A stretch of DNA of 64,000 bases from Trichobilharzia szidati. Its lineage: Eukaryota > Platyhelminthes > Trematoda > Strigeidida > Schistosomatidae. Below, in pieces: positions 59,370 through 64,000 of the stretch; position 1 is the stretch's first letter, and the number at the start of each line of letters is the position of its first letter. Position numbers and translations under genes: made by a program. The stretch is from assembly GCA_944472155.2 (NCBI GenBank), contig OX235277.1, positions 18,734,804 through 18,798,803 on the forward strand, given 5' to 3'. The notes beneath the pieces are model-generated. The model did not search any database. It had not been told where the DNA came from and was given only the letters and a program-made list of their open reading frames with translations.

Positions 59370-60500
59370 AAACATAGAGAAATGTGGATAGAAATGCGGA
59401 ACAGACAAACAATACAACGCCCAATTCTCAAGTAAATTCGACGATCATGTACATAAGTTTATGACTTATTGATTTTTAATCTTATCCTGAATATTTGTGT
59501 GCATTTATGAGCTATATAAACAACTTAGTATGATATGGATAAGCAATTTGCTTGTGCAAATAAATGATCTTGTTTTCACTACAATGCTTGTCACTCTCTA
59601 ATCTAATCTTGTAAAAAGAATAATCATTTGATACCTTCACATATTTTTCTCATTCTTGTTTTTGTCTTTAATGAACATCGATAAACAAACAGAGTCCTTG
59701 AAATGTAAATGCAGGGAGAGATGTGAAAACAAAGGTTGAAAACAACAAAACAAAGTACAAAGCCCATTTCTTAAGTAATTTAGCAGATCTTAGACATTAT
59801 TTTACGACTTAATTATTTTATTTTAATCTTATCGTGATTATTGATGTTTATTTCCCAGTCAGGTAAACAAATAAATACTAAATATGTAAGCGATAACGAC
59901 ATGCAAATAAACGACTTGTTTCCACTGAAGCCAGTGTCACCCTCTGAACTAATCTTCATGTACAACTCAAAAACACTTAAGAAATTCAAATATTGTAGCT
60001 CATTCAGCCTCTGTGATGCTGGCAACAAAAGAGGAGCCATAAATGTTTGATTTTTCCACATGTTTTCAATGTCAGATTCTTATTCTTCAGACAATATGTG
60101 TATCTTTGTGGCTCAAATGAACATTTCTCACCCAAAGTCAGTCTTTTACAATAGGAAATGATAGTATTTTGACATGGCATTCAACTTTCCCACTGAAATA
60201 TCAGTAATGGATATCTATTCATGATCTGATTTGATATAATTGCATGTTAAGAATAAAACAGAAAAGCTAGTGAGTCACTTGTTCATACATCCGATATATC
60301 TGACTACGGTAGCCCTAAATGTGGATGATATATTCGCTTAGGCAAACCACATGAGTATCTGGACTATGTGCTATTGGATTTAGTAACCCTAACCATCTGT
60401 CTGTGGGTAAATGAAACATCTATGCTACACCTGACGTTACAATACTGATACCGACTGATACCGTCCTAAAATTCCTTTCTGAATCCCTTATGCCTATTTG
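59370..60500. other. AT-rich sequence, nothing recognised
   Basis: Opposite-strand frames at 59813-60061 are unrecognisable. A direct near-repeat around 59365-59560 and 59700-59900 (GAGAAATGTG...AACAA..CAAAG...CCCA.TTCT.AAGTAA) suggests a diverged local duplication of roughly 350 bp. Confidence 0.35.
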
Positions 60501-60504
60501 AAAT

Positions 60505-60705
60505 GCGTCGGTTGCACAGTGGTTAGGACACTCGCCGACCATCCACATGGTCCGGGGTTCAATCCACTGCCGACGCACACCCGATATCTATGGTCGGCCT
60601 GCAAAATTTGGGCTACCGATATCCATGATGAAAATTCCATACTTGTACTGAAAATACGGTGTGGCATCAAGCTGTAAACAAAGTAAGTAAGTAAGTATAC
60701 AGAGG
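60505..60705 (+). mobile_element. tRNA-headed SINE
   Basis: A 72-nt tRNA-like head (60505-60576) has a perfect 7-bp acceptor stem (GCGTCGG with CCGACGC), an A-box-like TTGCACAGTGGTTAGGACA and a B-box-like GGGTTCAATCC, but no foldable anticodon arm. A unique body and a tetranucleotide tail (AAGT repeats, about 60680-60698) follow. The head plus tail is a SINE layout, not a working tRNA gene. Confidence 0.65.
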
Positions 60706-60814
60706 TTTAAGTTGACTTAGTATTACCAGGAAGCTGATATTAGTTTCTGTCTATTTCATGAGTGACTGGTATAAATTTCAGTAAGAGTTGGTGAACAAAA
60801 TTACAAATACAAAC

Positions 60815-61165
60815 TGTAACACTCTTAAAAATGACCTAAATAACACTTTTTCTCTTGAAGTGTGAATAAATTGTCATTTTATATGTTTTTATCGAGTGAT
60901 AATTTCTAATAGCCATGAAAGGTTAACTAACCATAAAATAGTGAAAAAGTGACTTCTGTGAGCCAAGAGATGAGCAGTGCACTTCTCTGTAACACTGAAA
61001 TTGCACAGGCAGTACCCTAATTATTAGAAATAAGGAAAGATAAAAATGGCCATGAATTTCTAGATGGTTCCATCCCAGACGAATAAATATATAATTGAGT
61101 AACAGGTTGATTTACCATTGAATAAAGTATTTGTACTAAAAAAATTAAAGGATTTTAGATAAAAA
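60815..61165. repeat. Diverged part of terminal tandem duplication, first copy
   Basis: Aligns with 63045-63437 at roughly 75% by eye (CTAAATAACACTTTT.CTCTTGAAGT, CATAAAATAGTGA.AAAGTGAC, CAGTGCACTTCTCTGT, TAACAGGTTGATTTA). Confidence 0.65.
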
Positions 61166-61728
61166 TTAACAGATTCAGGAGTAGTTATGTATTTCAAGGA
61201 ACAAAAGTGAAGTAGGGACTAAGGATGAACGAAGTAATTATGCCTACTGAAGTCACATAATTACCAGTATCGACAGCATTTCATTCGAAAGGTCAAATGA
61301 GCATGAGTGTTATAAAATCCAGATGCATAAATCTTATCAGGGCTAATCAATAACACTGACACACAATTCCTACTCACAGTTTTTCCCCAAGTTTAGAGCT
61401 ATTATTCAGTCATATAAATCTTATAGTTGGGAAGAATAAATAGAACTCGGTGTGGATGTTATTCATGAGTATTCACCACTTGATTCGTTATTAGTCATGA
61501 CAATTTAATTTGATGTCTGTAGTACAATTCTCTGCTCCACTTACAGAAATCCATCTGAATTTACAGCCTTTATCTTTATCCTCACGATTCGATGTTATCA
61601 AGAGAGACACCAGTGTTTTAAGTTCAGTTTCACATTAACTCTTATGGAAATGTAATTGTAGAACCGTAAGTTGTTATAAAGAATAGTCTTCGTTTGCTTA
61701 TTATTATTATTATTTTTATTATCCATTT
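61166..61728. repeat. 563-bp exact duplicate, first copy
   Basis: Apparently identical to 63438-64000 at a constant offset of 2272 bp, running off the window end. It includes the start of the inverted RTE tail. Confidence 0.9.
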
Positions 61729-61885
61729 GGTCTTTGAGTAGAACGTAGAGCTTCAACAACACGTCTCCATTTTCCCTGTTCCCTGAAGTCGTTTTTAGCT
61801 AGCCCCACGATTGTCCACGATTTTTGATCTCCTCCTCACACGATTCAGTCTGTTTCACCCCCAGATCCACGTACAACTCTTTGTT
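61700..61885 (-). mobile_element. RTE-like 3' tail, inverted
   Basis: The ATTATTATT tract (61700-61715, the tail), then the complement of TGTTGAAGCTCTACGTTCTAC (in part) and GGGAACAGGGAAAATGG, as in the other tails. It continues about 170 bp as degenerate C-terminal coding. Confidence 0.6.
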
Positions 61886-63044
61886 TTGCACTTGGGTTTC
61901 AATTGATTGCATAAAGAATTTGGTAATAAGTGATTTAGTCAAATAGTGTTTCCTGAAGCATTCTTTGGTAGAATGATCTGGGTTGGAATCACGTACACTA
62001 GACTGAAGCGTTATATTGATTCTTGCAACGACATATTCTGCTGAAACTTCTCGAATTGTTTCATACTACTCATAAAATTGTAAGTAGTTAAAAAATAATG
62101 GATGAGTTTTATAGCTGGTCAATAAGTTTGAGCCTTGTATCTCATCAAGTAGAACAAGAAATCAGTATAAAATCATTTATCCTCGTACAACCAAGTACAG
62201 GAACCCAACGACACCATACTTAGCCCGTGTTCTAAGTGACAGAGACAAAGTTAAGTGTGAAACCTATGACTTGCTTTGTTGTTAATAACATAATTTTAGG
62301 CTCTTTTATTTCACTCTTATTTTGTATTCTATAGTGAACTCCTTCTTAAACATACTTAGCTACCTAAATTATTAACATTGGCTTACTTTTTTGTACTTTA
62401 CTGTATTCCTTCTTTTGTGTATCTACTGGTTCCGACTATATTAGCACTATGAGTATTACAAAATTGTCCGGTCATTAAGCATCATGTAATTATTAGTTTT
62501 TGTGGTGATTTTTTATATTTTTCAGGATAATTAACTGACAATCACTGGTTGTGAACGCCATTATTACCATCTAAAAATTTTGTATTATGCAGGATTACTC
62601 ACACTACCAGTGCAAAGATCGCATTAGAGCTGACAATAAAAACAAAACAACAACCCTGAAATGCTATTTTATGATTGTTTAGTGTTGTTTCAACCAAATA
62701 AACTGATCACCTCGGTGATAAACATTCGTAAATATCATCTCATAACTTCTTGTATGACTATAGCTCTACTGCCACCATGCATAATCATATCATAACTTCC
62801 ACTACCCAATACTGAGATACTATTTATTATGTTGTTTATTTTCGTTTCTACTTCTTGGTATTTTTTCACATTTTTTTATTACTTTTGTGTTTTTCTGCTG
62901 TTGTTGGTTTTATGTTTATTTTTTGAAATACTCCTTTTAAATGTTTGATAAAATTAGATGCATATATTGTGGATATGTGCTGAAAATTCCACACTGTACC
63001 ACTAGTACTGTTTCTGGAACAAAGCCTATTATTATTATACAAAG
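61886..63044. other. AT-rich middle of the 2.27-kb duplicated unit
   Basis: No gene recognised. Confidence 0.4.
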
Positions 63045-63437
63045 AGTAACGTTCTTGAAAATTATCTAAATAACACTTTTGCTCTTGAAGTATGAATCAA
63101 CTGTCATCATATATATATATATATTTCTATATATATATGTATATGTAAGTATATGTTGAGTAATACTTCGTAATTGCTTTGAAATCCTGACTTATCATAA
63201 AATAGTGACAAAGTGACCTTTGTGAGCGAACAGATGATCAGTGCACTTCTCTGTTCCGTTGATGCCTTACGGACAATACTCTGATTGTTAGAAACAAGGA
63301 GAGGTAGCAAAGGTTTTCAATTTCTGTCTATATCTATCCTAGTCGCATTCATATATATGTGAATAACAGGTTGATTTAGCTTTGAATAAAGTGTTTTCAA
63401 AGATGTAATTAAAACGTTTTTGGATTTTAGTTAACAA
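63045..63437. repeat. Diverged part of terminal tandem duplication, second copy
   Basis: Partner of 60815-61165, with a TA microsatellite inserted (about 63107-63145). Confidence 0.65.
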
Positions 63438-64000
63438 TTAACAGATTCAGGAGTAGTTATGTATTTCAAGGAACAAAAGTGAAGTAGGGACTAAGGATGA
63501 ACGAAGTAATTATGCCTACTGAAGTCACATAATTACCAGTATCGACAGCATTTCATTCGAAAGGTCAAATGAGCATGAGTGTTATAAAATCCAGATGCAT
63601 AAATCTTATCAGGGCTAATCAATAACACTGACACACAATTCCTACTCACAGTTTTTCCCCAAGTTTAGAGCTATTATTCAGTCATATAAATCTTATAGTT
63701 GGGAAGAATAAATAGAACTCGGTGTGGATGTTATTCATGAGTATTCACCACTTGATTCGTTATTAGTCATGACAATTTAATTTGATGTCTGTAGTACAAT
63801 TCTCTGCTCCACTTACAGAAATCCATCTGAATTTACAGCCTTTATCTTTATCCTCACGATTCGATGTTATCAAGAGAGACACCAGTGTTTTAAGTTCAGT
63901 TTCACATTAACTCTTATGGAAATGTAATTGTAGAACCGTAAGTTGTTATAAAGAATAGTCTTCGTTTGCTTATTATTATTATTATTTTTATTATCCATTT
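63438..64000. repeat. 563-bp exact duplicate, second copy (runs off window)
   Basis: Partner of 61166-61728. Confidence 0.9.

Noticed and set aside
59813..60061. Paired opposite-strand ORFs as a gene
   Set aside because: They are complementary readings of the same AT-rich stretch with no known motif.
60505..60576. Functional tRNA gene
   Set aside because: The acceptor stem and promoter boxes look good, but the anticodon and T stems do not fold, and a SINE body and tetranucleotide tail follow.
1..64000. CRISPR array, prophage or bacterial operon
   Set aside because: No regular short repeats with spacers and no dense coding. The repeat content is eukaryotic and trematode-like.

Overview
The window looks like AT-rich, gene-poor, repeat-dense DNA from a blood fluke (Schistosoma or a close trematode relative). 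The case rests on repeat families: several Penelope-like elements (PLEs) with reverse transcriptase (RT) plus GIY-YIG endonuclease, RTE-like non-LTR relics ending in an ALCST-type C-terminus, tRNA-headed SINEs, and Smα-like SINE fragments with decayed hammerhead sequences. I recognise no host protein-coding exon, rRNA or functional tRNA. The species cannot be decided from this sequence.

Layout. 0.5-5.1 kb is a nest of PLEs. An old PLE copy (515-5110) was split by a truncated PLE of a second family (595-1780, 12-bp target duplication) and by a nearly readable PLE of its own family (2173-4969, 12-bp target duplication, 455-bp terminal inverted arms, two frameshifts). Nearby are a 115-bp PLE scrap with a 17-bp target duplication (5310-5424), a small foldback of a third PLE family (7218-7565) and a badly broken third-family PLE (8430-10680). 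RTE-like relics lie at 11.9-13.3, 26-27.9, 40.8-42.5 and 48.7-49.8 kb, with inverted tails at 34.75 and 61.7 kb. About 18.3-18.7, 22.3-26 and 27.9-30 kb hold a diverged array of roughly 750-bp units, broken up by these insertions. A PLE RT relic lies at 36.5 kb, a PLE endonuclease tail at 39.5-40.3 kb, a head-to-head foldback PLE at 43.4-44.9 kb, a 283-bp solo LTR at 46.7 kb, pLTR-only foldbacks at 52.9 and 59.2 kb, and a foldback PLE with 289-bp arms at 57.3-58.4 kb. The window ends inside a 2.27-kb tandem duplication (61166 onward).

The most interesting theme is that nearly every PLE terminal repeat here carries a hammerhead-ribozyme-like fold. The copies are often paired, one on each strand in the inverted arms. 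The copy at 44812-44854 has an intact core and a 6-bp stem I. Copies of two other types seem to replace the core C3-G8 pair with A-U or U-A. PLE hammerheads are known in outline; the covariation at 3-8 and the repeated foldback architecture are what deserve testing. All comparisons were made by eye. No database search or folding program was run.
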